Shown piece by piece: positions 27,653 to 36,306 of a stretch of 64,000 nt of DNA; the first letter of the stretch is position 1; every line of letters begins with the position of its first letter. Under the pieces are notes generated by a model. That model was not told the origin of the DNA and did no database searches. It was given only the letters and a program-made list of their open reading frames with translations. The translations under genes were made by a program, and so were the position numbers. The DNA comes from Rhizobium leguminosarum (GTDB lineage Bacteria > Pseudomonadota > Alphaproteobacteria > Rhizobiales > Rhizobiaceae), in NCBI RefSeq assembly GCF_001679785.1, contig NZ_CP016286.1, positions 1,860,001 through 1,924,000 on the forward strand, read 5' to 3'.

Positions 27653-28681
27653 TCAATCCATCTTCAGGATGATCTTACCGAAGATCTGGCGCGATTCCAT
27701 CCGCTCCAACGCCCGGTCGATATCGCTGAAGCTGACTTCGGTATCGATGACGGGATGAACGAGCCCGCGGCCCATCTTCTGCATCGCATTCGCCATGTTC
27801 TCCATGCGGCAGCCGAAGGAACCGAAGAGCTTGAGTTGTTGCTGGAACAGCATCATCAGGTTCATCTCAGTGGAAACACCCGAGGTCGAGCCGCAGGTGA
27901 CGAGGCGCCCGCCGCGCTTCATGCAGAGCATCGAGCCTGCCCAAGTGTCCTTGCCGACATGTTCGAAAACGACGTCGACGCCCTTCTTCTTGGTGAGCTT
28001 GCGCACCACGCCTTCGAAACGGTCGGTGCGGTAGTTGATGACGTGATCCGCGCCGAGCGCCTTGGCCTTCTCGATCTTGTCGTCCGAACCGACCGTGGTG
28101 ATGACAGTGCAGCCGATCTTCTTGGCAAGCTGGATCGCCGCTGTGCCGATGCCGGAGCCGCCGGCATGGACGAGGATCGTCTCGCCCGGCTCAAGCTTGG
28201 CATTGTCGAACAGCATGTGCTCGACCGTGCCGAAGGTGACAGGAGCAAGCGCCGCGCCGATCGCGTCGACGCCGGGAGGGGCTGGCACCAGCAGGCGCGC
28301 CGGCAGGTTGACCTTCTCCTGCGCGAAGCCGTCGAGATGGAAGCCATGCACGCCGGAGACATGTTCGCAGAGATTGTCGCGGCCTTCGCGGCAAGGGCGG
28401 CAGAGGCCGCAGGTGCGCGCGCCGTAGATCGCGACGAGCTGGCCCGGCAGCACGTTGGCAACGCCCGGCCCGATGGCCTCGACGACGCCGGAGGCTTCGG
28501 CACCGATGACCAGCGGCATCTTGCGCTTGGCGAATGCCATGCCGCGCCAGCCCCAGACGTCGATATGGTTGAGCGCCACCGCCTTGACGCGCAGCGTCAC
28601 CTCGCCGGCACCAGGAACGTCCGGTTCAGGCAGGTCGGTGATCTCAAGCTTGCGGTCATCGATCAGTTGCAAAGCGCGCAT
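27653..28681 (-). CDS. adhXL: Zinc-binding alcohol dehydrogenase/quinone oxidoreductase-type protein AdhXL
   Basis: A 342-residue medium-chain dehydrogenase/reductase. An N-terminal GroES-like domain carries a structural-zinc-type cysteine set (CGLCRPCREGRDNLCEH), and the NADPH-binding Rossmann motif is HAGGSGIGTAAIQLAK. In the rhizobial VLCFA operon this protein is thought to act in elongation or hydroxylation of the C28 chain, possibly as an enoyl-reductase-like step; its exact reaction is not settled. The ATG at 28681 has a GAGGGA site. It is four bases upstream of lpxXL. Confidence 0.9.
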   Translation of the reverse strand: MRALQLIDDRKLEITDLPEPDVPGAGEVTLRVKAVALNHIDVWGWRGMAFAKRKMPLVIGAEASGVVEAIGPGVANVLPGQLVAIYGARTCGLCRPCREGRDNLCEHVSGVHGFHLDGFAQEKVNLPARLLVPAPPGVDAIGAALAPVTFGTVEHMLFDNAKLEPGETILVHAGGSGIGTAAIQLAKKIGCTVITTVGSDDKIEKAKALGADHVINYRTDRFEGVVRKLTKKKGVDVVFEHVGKDTWAGSMLCMKRGGRLVTCGSTSGVSTEMNLMMLFQQQLKLFGSFGCRMENMANAMQKMGRGLVHPVIDTEVSFSDIDRALERMESRQIFGKIILKMD

Positions 28682-28737
28682 GGCAAAATCCCTCGCCTTC
28701 AAGACGGTCTTCTTGTTTTGAAATTGTCGCGAACCGC

Positions 28738-30024
28738 TTAAGCCGGTTCGAGCGCCATGACAAGGCTGGCATTCTGCCCGCCGAAGCCGAAGGAGTTGGA
28801 AAGCACGGCTGAAACCTGTGCTTCCCGCTTCTTGTTCGGCACGACATCGAGAACGATCGACGGATCGGGGTTGTTGTAGTTGATGGTCGGCGGCAGCGTT
28901 CCGGTCAGCATCGTCTGCAGCGAGAACACCGCCTCGACGGCGCCCGCCGCCGTCAGCGTATGGCCGATCATCGACTTGTTCGACGACACGGGAATGCCGA
29001 CGAGCCGGTCGCCGAACACGGCCGACATCGCGCCATACTCCATCTTGTCGTTCTCCGGGGTCGAGGTGCCGTGCGCATTGATGTAGCCGATGCCACTCTC
29101 GTCGATGCCGGCATCGGCAAGGGCCGCGCGGATCGTCGCGATTGCCGGGCCGCCATCGGGCGACGACCGGGTGCGGTGGAAGCTGTCGGCCTTGTCGCCG
29201 GCGCCCTTCATGATGCCGAGCACCTTGGCGCCGCGGGCAACCGCTGATTCCAGCGATTCCAGCACCAGGGTCGCTGCACCTTCGGCGATGACGAAGCCGT
29301 CGCGATCCTTGCTGAACGGCTTGGAAGCCTTGGTCGGCGGATCGTTCTGCGTCGAAAGAGCTGACAGCAACGAGAAGCGGATCAGCGCTTCGGCACTCAG
29401 CGATCCGTCGGTTGCGACCGTCAATGCGCGATCCGTGCGGCCTTGACGGATCGCCTCGATGCCGAGCTGGATCGCCGTGACCCCGGAGGCGCAGGCGGTC
29501 GACAGCGTAACGGGAAGGCCGCGGGTGCCGAACCGGTCGGCAAGGCGCTCGGAAATCGCACCGAACAGGGCCGCCTCATGGAAGGCCGGATCCGGACGCT
29601 GACGCAGCGCCGTCAGGAAGCGCTCATAGGCATCCCCTGGATGGTCGGAAGCCGGCGAACGGTCCGCAAGCTCGAAGCGCGCGCTCCACTCCGGCTCGAT
29701 CGGCGGGGCGGCGAGGAACAGCGGGCCGTTGAAATCGCCGGAAAGGCCGGCATCGGCAAGCGCCTCGATCGTCGTTTCGCGGGCGAAGGCATAGGAGCGC
29801 TCGACGGCATTCGGCACCGGGATGCCGATAAAATCGACGGTGCCGGCGATCCGCGTCGACAGGCCCTCGGTCGGGAATCGGTTGATCTCGTGGATGCCCG
29901 ACGTGCCTGACGAAAGCGCTGCCCAGTTATCGCTGAGGCCCTGACCGAGCGAGGTGATGATGCCCATGCCGGTAACAGCCACGATCGGACGGCCGAGGTG
30001 ATCTCTATAAGCGGAAGCTGTCAT
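28738..30024 (-). CDS. fabF1XL: Beta-ketoacyl-ACP synthase FabF1XL
   Basis: A 428-residue condensing enzyme (KAS II type) that extends acyl chains on AcpXL. The full Cys-His-His triad is visible: STACASG (Cys178 from this start), NAHGTSTPEND, and SMIGHTLTAAGAVEA. A GAGGAG site supports the ATG at 30024. It follows FabF2XL, which lacks the Cys, so the two may pair as catalytic and non-catalytic subunits. It belongs to the VLCFA operon for lipid A. Confidence 0.94.
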   Translation of the reverse strand: MTASAYRDHLGRPIVAVTGMGIITSLGQGLSDNWAALSSGTSGIHEINRFPTEGLSTRIAGTVDFIGIPVPNAVERSYAFARETTIEALADAGLSGDFNGPLFLAAPPIEPEWSARFELADRSPASDHPGDAYERFLTALRQRPDPAFHEAALFGAISERLADRFGTRGLPVTLSTACASGVTAIQLGIEAIRQGRTDRALTVATDGSLSAEALIRFSLLSALSTQNDPPTKASKPFSKDRDGFVIAEGAATLVLESLESAVARGAKVLGIMKGAGDKADSFHRTRSSPDGGPAIATIRAALADAGIDESGIGYINAHGTSTPENDKMEYGAMSAVFGDRLVGIPVSSNKSMIGHTLTAAGAVEAVFSLQTMLTGTLPPTINYNNPDPSIVLDVVPNKKREAQVSAVLSNSFGFGGQNASLVMALEPA

Positions 30025-30036
30025 ATCTCTCACTCC

Positions 30037-31242
30037 TCACGCATCTGCGGAAAGAACGGCAACACCCTCGCCGCGCTGGTGTCCGACCGTGGTCACGACG
30101 GCGGCCGTGGCCCCTGCCCGCATCGGCGCCTCATGAGCGGCATCGAACGGCGGAACCTTGGCCTTGCCGTCGACGGCAAGGGCTGCAAGCGCTAGACCCA
30201 GCGTGAACTGCGTCTCGATCGTATGGCCGGTGACGCCGCCGAAGCCGCGGATCGCAACGTCGGGCAATTGATGTTCGAGCACGGCCCGCTCGCGAGCGGC
30301 AAGATCGTGCATGCCGGTCGATCCGGAAAAGATCGCCGTGCTCTCAGTGGCAAGCCCGGCAGCCGGCGCCAAAAGCCGCTCCAGCCGAACTTCGAGATTG
30401 CCGGAATTGCGGTTGCCGCGGTCGCCCTCGACCGCGTCGATGACAGCATAGATATGGGCGCCGCGGGCTTCAGCATGTTTGCGCGATTCGAGCACCAGGA
30501 AGGCGCCTGCCGAACCGGTGATCATGCCGCCGCCGTCGCTCGGCTTGCGCGACCAGAGCGGCACCCAGTCGCCGCGCGCATGGGCGCCGATCGCTTCGGT
30601 GAGCAGGATCATATCAGGCCGCTCAGCCGCGAAGGCGCCTCCAACAAGTGCATGCGAGGATTCGCCTGATTTGATGCGGTAGAAGGCGGTCTCGACGGCG
30701 GATATGCCGGCCGCTTCCTCGCCCATGAAGGTGCGCGACGAACCGGTGACCTTGTGCACGATCGAGATATTGCCGGCGAGCAGGTTGGACAGCTGGGCGA
30801 GGAACAGTGTCGGCCTCAGCTCGGTCGTCAGCTTCTCGTTGAGCAGCAACTCGCGGTCATTGCGCTTCAGCGCTTCGTCGACGATCAGTGTGTCGACATT
30901 GATGTCGCGCTCGCCGCCGCCGGCCGCCACGATCATGTCCATCGTGCCGCAGGCGTCGATATCATCCTTGAAACCGGCGTCATCGAGCGCAAGGCCGGCG
31001 GCGAAGACGCCGATGCGCTGCCAATTCTCCATCTGGCGCTGATCGCCGCGCTTGGCGATCTGCTGCGACCAGTCGATCTCGGGCAGCGGATGCACCGGAT
31101 AGGGCTTGAACTTCTCGGTCTCGACGATCGCCTTCGGGGTGCTCGCGGCCGAAAGCAGCGCGATATGCGCGTCCTTGCCGACGCCCTGACAGGTGACGAT
31201 GCCGATGCCCGAGATGACGACGTCGTTTGCAGCCTTGCTCAT
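30037..31242 (-). CDS. fabF2XL: Ketosynthase-like FabF2XL lacking the active-site cysteine
   Basis: A 401-residue thiolase-fold protein related to KAS II. At the place of the nucleophilic Cys it reads KVTGSSRTFMG, with Ser at about 168. The first catalytic His motif (HGT) is replaced by GSTGMHD, while GGVTGHT keeps the second His. It is therefore unlikely to condense on its own. It probably forms a heterodimer with FabF1XL, like a chain-length factor. Its start overlaps the fabZXL stop by four bases (ATGA), showing tight coupling. Confidence 0.9.
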   Translation of the reverse strand: MSKAANDVVISGIGIVTCQGVGKDAHIALLSAASTPKAIVETEKFKPYPVHPLPEIDWSQQIAKRGDQRQMENWQRIGVFAAGLALDDAGFKDDIDACGTMDMIVAAGGGERDINVDTLIVDEALKRNDRELLLNEKLTTELRPTLFLAQLSNLLAGNISIVHKVTGSSRTFMGEEAAGISAVETAFYRIKSGESSHALVGGAFAAERPDMILLTEAIGAHARGDWVPLWSRKPSDGGGMITGSAGAFLVLESRKHAEARGAHIYAVIDAVEGDRGNRNSGNLEVRLERLLAPAAGLATESTAIFSGSTGMHDLAARERAVLEHQLPDVAIRGFGGVTGHTIETQFTLGLALAALAVDGKAKVPPFDAAHEAPMRAGATAAVVTTVGHQRGEGVAVLSADA

Positions 31243-31721
31243 CCAATCACTCCCTGCGCCGCGATCGCTTCGAGAAGCCCGATCTCGCCGGCACGTTTCT
31301 TCACGATATCGCCGAGCGGCACCTCGGAAAACGGCATGGTGCGCAGTTTCAGCTGCGCATCGCAGACCTTCTTGCCGCCGCTGGTGATTTTAGCCTTGGT
31401 GACCGCGAAACCCGAACCGTCATGCTCCAGCACCGCCTCGATGTCGAGCACCGCTTCCGGTTCGACGAAGGTGCGCATCTTGGCGCCGTCGACCGTCATC
31501 AGGAAGGGCATGGCGGCAAAATTGGTGACGGCAAGCACCAGCATGCCGGAGGCCTGGGCCATGGTCTCGATCAGGAGCACGCCGGGAACGAGCGGCATGC
31601 CGGGAAAATGACCCTCGAAGACGGGGCTCTTCGCCGGCACGACGGATCGCGCCTTAAGCGTGCCCTTCTTCAGGTCCACCGCTTCGACGCGGTCAATCAT
31701 CTGGAAATATTCCAGCAGCAT
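31239..31721 (-). CDS. fabZXL: 3-hydroxyacyl-ACP dehydratase FabZXL
   Basis: A 160-residue hot-dog-fold dehydratase. The active-site region is EGHFPGMPLVPGVLLIETMAQ, with the catalytic His in GHFPG and the Glu in IET. It should remove water from 3-hydroxyacyl-AcpXL during synthesis of the C28 chain. It is the second gene of the VLCFA operon, overlapping fabF2XL by four bases, and is preceded by a 200-bp gap holding a hairpin repeat. Confidence 0.93.
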   Translation of the reverse strand: MLLEYFQMIDRVEAVDLKKGTLKARSVVPAKSPVFEGHFPGMPLVPGVLLIETMAQASGMLVLAVTNFAAMPFLMTVDGAKMRTFVEPEAVLDIEAVLEHDGSGFAVTKAKITSGGKKVCDAQLKLRTMPFSEVPLGDIVKKRAGEIGLLEAIAAQGVIG

Positions 31722-31806
31722 TCGGATCCTCCGGCCCGACAGGCCAGATCCGCCCGCCGGTGACGCCTAAAGCGCGTCTGGTTCGCACGTTAGGTCTTTG
31801 TTTTAT

Positions 31807-31851
31807 GCATGCCGTTGTCCCAAAACCGCTGCGCACTTTTGGGCCGCATGC
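31807..31851. repeat. 45-nt-class hairpin repeat, copy 2
   Basis: GCATGCCGTTGTCCCAAAA pairs with TTTTGGGCCGCATGC around a CGCTGCGCA-type loop, in inverse orientation to the copies at 26643 and 63046. It lies in the gap between acpXL and fabZXL, inside the VLCFA operon, and may alter the AcpXL-to-enzyme ratio. Confidence 0.7.
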
Positions 31852-31924
31852 ACTAGTTAGGAACGAAACCGCCCGGCCGCCATATTCAGGGCGGCAGGGC
31901 GTTCAAAAAAGACTGTTATATCGC

Positions 31925-32203
31925 TCAGGCCTTGGCTGCTTTGAGCTCGTCGATCTTGGCGCAGAGGTTCTTCAGCACGAAGTATTCTTCGGTGGAAACC
32001 TTGCCTTCGTTGACTTCCTGCGTCCACTTTTCGAGCGGGATCTTGATGCCGAATTCCTTGTCGATCGCAAAGACGATGTCGAGGAAATCGAGGCTGTCGA
32101 TACCGAGGTCGTCGATCGTATGGCTCTCCGGCGTGATCGTCGCGCGGTCGATCTCGCTGGTTTCTGCAATAATGTCGGCAACTTTATCGAATGTAGCGGT
32201 CAC
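31925..32203 (-). CDS. acpXL: Acyl carrier protein AcpXL
   Basis: A 92-residue specialised acyl carrier protein that holds the growing 27-hydroxyoctacosanoate chain. The phosphopantetheine site is GIDSLDFLD (Ser37). The known family length of 92 residues and a GAGG site support the GTG start at 32203; the extended upstream frame is not part of the family. It is first in the operon, followed by a hairpin repeat and the biosynthetic enzymes. Confidence 0.95.
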
Positions 32204-32470
32204 GCGCTGTACCTCATGAAATGACGATTTAAACCCCCTCATAGGCAAATCCATTTCAAAAGCCAATGCTTTCGTCCCGGCGTTGCGGCAATTTGCCGGC
32301 TGGGTGTTGCCTAAACAGCAATGGAATGCCGGCCTTTGCTGTCACCCAGGGCGCAAGGCGATGCCGCTTTAGAAAGCCCGCCCTGTCGGCGGGGCGAAGA
32401 AGCCATCCGAATCAAACCCGCGGGACGGCCTCTTCTCGGCGCTTCCAACAACTGCCAGCGCGCGGAAACT

Positions 32471-32516
32471 TTGATCTGGATCAGATCGCGATCCCGGCGA
32501 AATTGATAATCATCAA
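32471..32516 (+). promoter_or_regulatory. Two FNR/FixK-type anaeroboxes upstream of fnrN
   Basis: TTGATCTGGATCAG at 32471-32484 matches TTGATNNNNATCAA except at the last base, and TTGATAATCATCAA at 32503-32516 is a perfect match. The 32-bp spacing agrees with the published arrangement in R. leguminosarum, where the distal box activates and the proximal box represses fnrN. The remaining bases between acpXL and fnrN hold no gene. Confidence 0.9.
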
Positions 32517-32628
32517 GCCGCGCTGGAAGAAATCGGGATAGCCGAACCCGCAATCGCGGCGTAATCGTCTAGGGTATGCCCGGCATGCGCAGCCATACCG
32601 GCACAGGCGGTTTCGAAGGGATCAGGAC

Positions 32629-33351
32629 ATGGACGTCGCACGCAGTGAGGTTTCCGACGCCGGCACTCTCGTCGCCTGCCGTTCCTGCCAGGCGCGGCAC
32701 GGCGTCGTCTGCGGCGCGCTGTCCAGCAGCCAGCTCCGGGAGCTTGGCCGCCACTCGCTACGCCGCAAGGTCGATGTCGGCAGCGAGATCATCGCTCAAG
32801 GCTCGGAAAGCTCTTTCTATTCGAACATCATGCGCGGGGTAGTGAAACTCTGCAAGGTGATGCCGGACGGGCGCCAACAGATCGTCGGCCTGCAATTCGC
32901 CCCCGATTTCGTCGGCAGGCCCTTCGTGCGCGAAAGCACGCTGTCGGCCGAGGCTGCGACCGATTCCGAAATCTGCGTCTTCCCGCGCAACCTGCTCGAC
33001 CGCATGATATCGGAGACACCGGAACTGCAGCGCAGCCTGCACGATCAGGCGCTGAAGGAGCTGGATGCCGCGCGCGAATGGATGCTGACGCTCGGCCGCC
33101 GCACCGCCGAGGAGAAGGTCGCAAGCCTGCTCCACCTCATCGCCACCCACGCCGAACCGCAAACGGCCACAAGCACCGCCTTCGACCTGCCGCTATCCCG
33201 CGCCGAGATCGCCGATTTCCTCGGATTGACGATCGAAACCGTCAGCCGCCAGATGACCAGGCTGCGCAAGAGCGGCGTCATTCGCATCGAGAATTTCCGA
33301 CATATCATCGTCCCCGACATGGATGAACTGGAGCGGATGATCAGCGCATAA
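32629..33351 (+). CDS. fnrN: Oxygen-sensing Crp/Fnr regulator FnrN
   Basis: A 240-residue FNR-type activator. Three N-terminal cysteines (Cys17, Cys20, Cys28 in CRSCQARHGVVC) and an internal Cys116 (SEICVF) are the expected [4Fe-4S] ligands, so it should sense oxygen directly. A cAMP-receptor-like beta-roll is followed by a C-terminal helix-turn-helix (RAEIADFLGLTIETVSRQ) with the E-x-x-S-R pattern that recognises TTGAT half-sites. The double anaerobox promoter implies autoregulation. In rhizobia FnrN drives fixNOQP and other microaerobic genes. Confidence 0.94.
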   Translation: MDVARSEVSDAGTLVACRSCQARHGVVCGALSSSQLRELGRHSLRRKVDVGSEIIAQGSESSFYSNIMRGVVKLCKVMPDGRQQIVGLQFAPDFVGRPFVRESTLSAEAATDSEICVFPRNLLDRMISETPELQRSLHDQALKELDAAREWMLTLGRRTAEEKVASLLHLIATHAEPQTATSTAFDLPLSRAEIADFLGLTIETVSRQMTRLRKSGVIRIENFRHIIVPDMDELERMISA

Positions 33352-33381
33352 GAGGGATCATCGCGGCGCATAACCGTTCGG

Positions 33382-33813
33382 TTAGCGCGTAATGACCACG
33401 CGGGTATTGGCAAGGCCGGCCTGCCGCGTCAGCGAGAAGAATTGGGCGGCATTGTCGGGGTGCAGGCGAACGCAGCCATGCGAAGCCGGCCGGCCCAGGC
33501 GCTTCAGGTCGAAAGTCGCGTGAACGGCGTAACCGCCGTTGAAGAATACGGCGAAGGGCATCGGCGCATTGTCGTATTTGCGCGAGCGATGATCGCGTGA
33601 CAGCCACTTGGCGCTCCACGAACCGGTCGGCGTGACATAGCCGTTGCGCGCGGTCGAAACCTTCCAGCGATACTTGACAAAGCCGTTCTCGGAAACAGTC
33701 ATCGTCTGCTTGCCGATGCTGATATTGGCGACCAGCGTTGCTGCCTGAGCAGCAACAGGAGAAAACTGCAGCAATAAACTTGCGGCCGCAGCCGCCAAAA
33801 TCGTCTTCATCAT
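33382..33813 (-). CDS. L,D-transpeptidase (YkuD domain)
   Basis: A 143-residue exported protein with a signal peptide of about 24 residues (AAQAA cleavage region). A single YkuD catalytic domain ends in HATFDL...GRPASHGCVRL, with His112 and the nucleophile Cys114. It probably makes 3-3 cross-links in peptidoglycan or attaches proteins to it in the periplasm. The start has a GAGGGG site. It is a single gene converging on fnrN. Confidence 0.92.
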   Translation of the reverse strand: MMKTILAAAAASLLLQFSPVAAQAATLVANISIGKQTMTVSENGFVKYRWKVSTARNGYVTPTGSWSAKWLSRDHRSRKYDNAPMPFAVFFNGGYAVHATFDLKRLGRPASHGCVRLHPDNAAQFFSLTRQAGLANTRVVITR

Positions 33814-33949
33814 AACCCCTCTTCGAACTCGCGCAGCTTAATTGCGCCCTCACGAAAGAGAGACTACGGCAATCCTTATTAGATTGCTTTAATCTGAATG
33901 GTAATCACAATTTTAACGGCGCATGGCAGCAAGCGGGTGGGCCGCAGGC

Positions 33950-34150
33950 TTACTGAAGCTTGCGCTTCGCCCCAGCCTGATTGAGCCCTTGGTAGGCCTT
34001 GTTCATCTTCTCGCGGATCGAGGCCATGGTCCCGAGATTATGGCCGCAGGCGGCACAGGTGATGATGTCGGTCTCCCGGATCTCGGGACGCTCGAACTTC
34101 ATCTTGGTGCTCTTGCACTTTGGGCACGGTAATTCAACCTGAACTGTCAT
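33950..34150 (-). CDS. Small zinc-ribbon protein
   Basis: A 66-residue protein with two CxxC pairs (CPKCKSTKM and CAACGHN) forming a zinc ribbon of the type seen in TFIIS-like proteins. The basic C terminus (QAGAKRKLQ) could bind nucleic acid. No specific function is known to me. It stands alone between the L,D-transpeptidase and cobD. Confidence 0.75.
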   Translation of the reverse strand: MTVQVELPCPKCKSTKMKFERPEIRETDIITCAACGHNLGTMASIREKMNKAYQGLNQAGAKRKLQ

Positions 34151-34243
34151 CGCTCTGTTTCCGGTCTGGTAGGGTTATGAGGCGTTTCGCATAAACGTTT
34201 GAGTGGGAGCTGTCTACCGAGGCGTGGTCGTACCGTGCCGCGT

Positions 34244-35224
34244 CTACAGAAAACACAAGAAAAGCCCGAACGTCACACCGGCGAGCACCATGCAGCTGGC
34301 ATAGAATACCGATACGCCGTCCTCGATGTCGCCTGAGGTCGCCACGTCGCGGCCGGTGTCGTTGATCATCGGTTCACGCACGATGACGCCGCCGTAGATG
34401 CGCGGCCCGGCGAGCTGGACGTTCAGCGCACCTGCCATGGCCGCCTCCGGCCTGCCGGAGTTCGGCGAACGGTGCAGGGCCCCGTCGCGCATCGCCACGC
34501 GGATCGCCTCACGGCCGGCGCTTATTCCCCGCCGGATCCAGGCGCCGGCGGCAATCAGCAGGATTGATAGGCGCGCGGCCGGCCAGTTGGCGATATCGTC
34601 GAGTCGGGCGGCGGCCCAGCCGAAGTCGATGTATTTTTCCGACTTATGGCCGATCATCGAATCCGCCGTGTTCAGCATCTTGTAGGCGAAGAGCCCCGGC
34701 AGGCCGAAGATGGCATACCAGAGCGCCGGCGCCACGACGCCGTCGGAGAAATTCTCGGCAAGGCTTTCGATCGCCGCGCGGCAGACGGCAGGCTCGTCCA
34801 GCGTCTCGGGATCGCGTCCGACGATACGGGAAACGGCGGCCCGCCCGCCGGCAAGCCCCTCGTCGCGTAAGGCGACGGCGACGGCCGCGACGTGATCGGC
34901 AAGGCTCTTCTGCGCCAGGAAGATCGCCACCAGCCCGGTCTCCAGCAAGATGCCGACGAGGCCGAACAGCGCGAAGAACCGGTTGAACACGAAGCCTGCG
35001 GCTATCGCCACCAGAAGCAGCGCCAGGATGGCGGCGATACCGTTCATTCGGCGTTGCGAGCCGGTGAGACTTGCCGGGTTGAGCTGCCGGTCGGCATAGG
35101 AGATCGCCGCGCCGAACATGACGACGGGATGCGGCATCCGCGACCACAGCCATTGCGGATCGCCGGCGATCCGGTCGAGCAGCAGGGCCAGAAGCAGTAC
35201 GAGAAGCTTTTCGTCGATCGTCAT
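34244..35224 (-). CDS. cobD: Adenosylcobinamide-phosphate synthase CobD/CbiB
   Basis: A 326-residue integral membrane protein that attaches the (R)-1-amino-2-propanol arm to adenosylcobyric acid. It opens with the family pattern LLLDRIAGDPQWLWSRMPHPVVMFG and has several hydrophobic helices plus the ENFSDGVVAPALWY and NTADSMIGHK motifs. The start overlaps the cobC stop by four bases. It is the last gene of the cobA-cobB-cobC-cobD unit. Confidence 0.95.
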   Translation of the reverse strand: MTIDEKLLVLLLALLLDRIAGDPQWLWSRMPHPVVMFGAAISYADRQLNPASLTGSQRRMNGIAAILALLLVAIAAGFVFNRFFALFGLVGILLETGLVAIFLAQKSLADHVAAVAVALRDEGLAGGRAAVSRIVGRDPETLDEPAVCRAAIESLAENFSDGVVAPALWYAIFGLPGLFAYKMLNTADSMIGHKSEKYIDFGWAAARLDDIANWPAARLSILLIAAGAWIRRGISAGREAIRVAMRDGALHRSPNSGRPEAAMAGALNVQLAGPRIYGGVIVREPMINDTGRDVATSGDIEDGVSVFYASCMVLAGVTFGLFLCFL

Positions 35225-36306
35225 CGCTCAAATCTCTGAAGGGCTTCGCCAAGCCGCCTGTCTGCCGCCGGATCAGGCGGCAGCCCGAAACGCAGCCAAT
35301 CCGGCGCATAGTCGAACTTGCGGACGAGAATATGATGGCGGCAGAGATGCGTGTAAATGTCGCCGGCCCTCGCATCGGCGACAAGGGTGAAGAGCGCCGT
35401 CCCTCCGGAGATTTGCAACCCGGCGCCCCTCAGCACCGCATGCAGGCCGGCGTTGCGCTCATCGATGCGGCCGCGGATCGGAGAGACATCCGAGCGCAGC
35501 AGCGAACCTGCAATCGAAAGAGCCGGGCCGGAGACTGCCCAGGGACCGAGCCAGTCCTCGAAACGCTCGAGAATATCATCCCGCGCAATGGCAAAACCGA
35601 GCCGCAGGCCGGCAAGTCCGAAGAACTTGCCGAAAGAGCGGAAGATGATGAGGTTCGGAAGCTGCGGCGCCCGGAATGCGAGGCTGAGCGCCGGATCGGT
35701 ATCACCGAAGGCCTCGTCGACGACAAGAAACCCGTTTGCCGATTTCATCTTATCGTGCAGGGCAATCAGCGTTCCGGTCGGCCATATCAACCCATCGGGG
35801 TTGTTCGGATTGACGACGACGGTCAGCCGATGCTCGCTCCCGATCGCGGCAAGATCGTCGACCGCATCGACGGCAAAACCGGCAGAGGCGAAGGCACGCG
35901 CATATTCCCCATAGGTCGGCGATACCACGGCAACCTTGTTGTCCGTCACGGCGATCCTATCGTCCGTCACGGCAACCTTGTTGTCCGTCACAGCGACCCT
36001 GTTGTCCGTGACGCCAACCAGCCTACCCGCCTCGACGAGGCGTGGCAGAAGCTGGATCACCGATTGCGTGCCTGGCACCGGCAGCGGCAGGATCTCACCG
36101 CTGCCATAGTGATCGCGCGCCGCACGCCTCGCCTCGTCGACGAGGTGCCGGTCCGGCAGGCGGTGCCAGGCTCGCGCCGGAATGTCAGGCAGGGCGACAG
36201 GGCACGGATTGATGCCCGTGGAAAGATCGAGCCAGTCGTCCGGCCTGCCGCCGAAGGTAGCGGCAGCCGCGGTGATGCCGCCGCCATGGACGATCGGTGC
36301 GCTCAT
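35221..36306 (-). CDS. cobC: CobC, threonine-phosphate decarboxylase-like aminotransferase
   Basis: A 361-residue fold-type I PLP enzyme supplying the aminopropanol-phosphate arm of cobalamin. It shows LDLSTGINPCP, VVNPNNPDG and the PLP-lysine region RSFGKFFGLAGLRLGFA. Residues about 99-126 are four tandem copies of a seven-residue VTDNKVA-like unit, inserted just before the SPTYGEYA strand. The start ATG overlaps the cobB stop (ATGA). Confidence 0.93.
   Translation of the reverse strand: MSAPIVHGGGITAAAATFGGRPDDWLDLSTGINPCPVALPDIPARAWHRLPDRHLVDEARRAARDHYGSGEILPLPVPGTQSVIQLLPRLVEAGRLVGVTDNRVAVTDNKVAVTDDRIAVTDNKVAVVSPTYGEYARAFASAGFAVDAVDDLAAIGSEHRLTVVVNPNNPDGLIWPTGTLIALHDKMKSANGFLVVDEAFGDTDPALSLAFRAPQLPNLIIFRSFGKFFGLAGLRLGFAIARDDILERFEDWLGPWAVSGPALSIAGSLLRSDVSPIRGRIDERNAGLHAVLRGAGLQISGGTALFTLVADARAGDIYTHLCRHHILVRKFDYAPDWLRFGLPPDPAADRRLGEALQRFER
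35927..36010 (-). repeat. Four tandem 21-bp repeats inside cobC
   Basis: Four consecutive 21-base units (on the plus strand ACGGCAACCTTGTTGTCCGTC with 0-6 differences) start at 35927, 35948, 35969 and 35990. They encode seven-residue copies of VTDNKVA, so copy-number change keeps the frame. Units 1 and 3 are identical. Confidence 0.95.
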
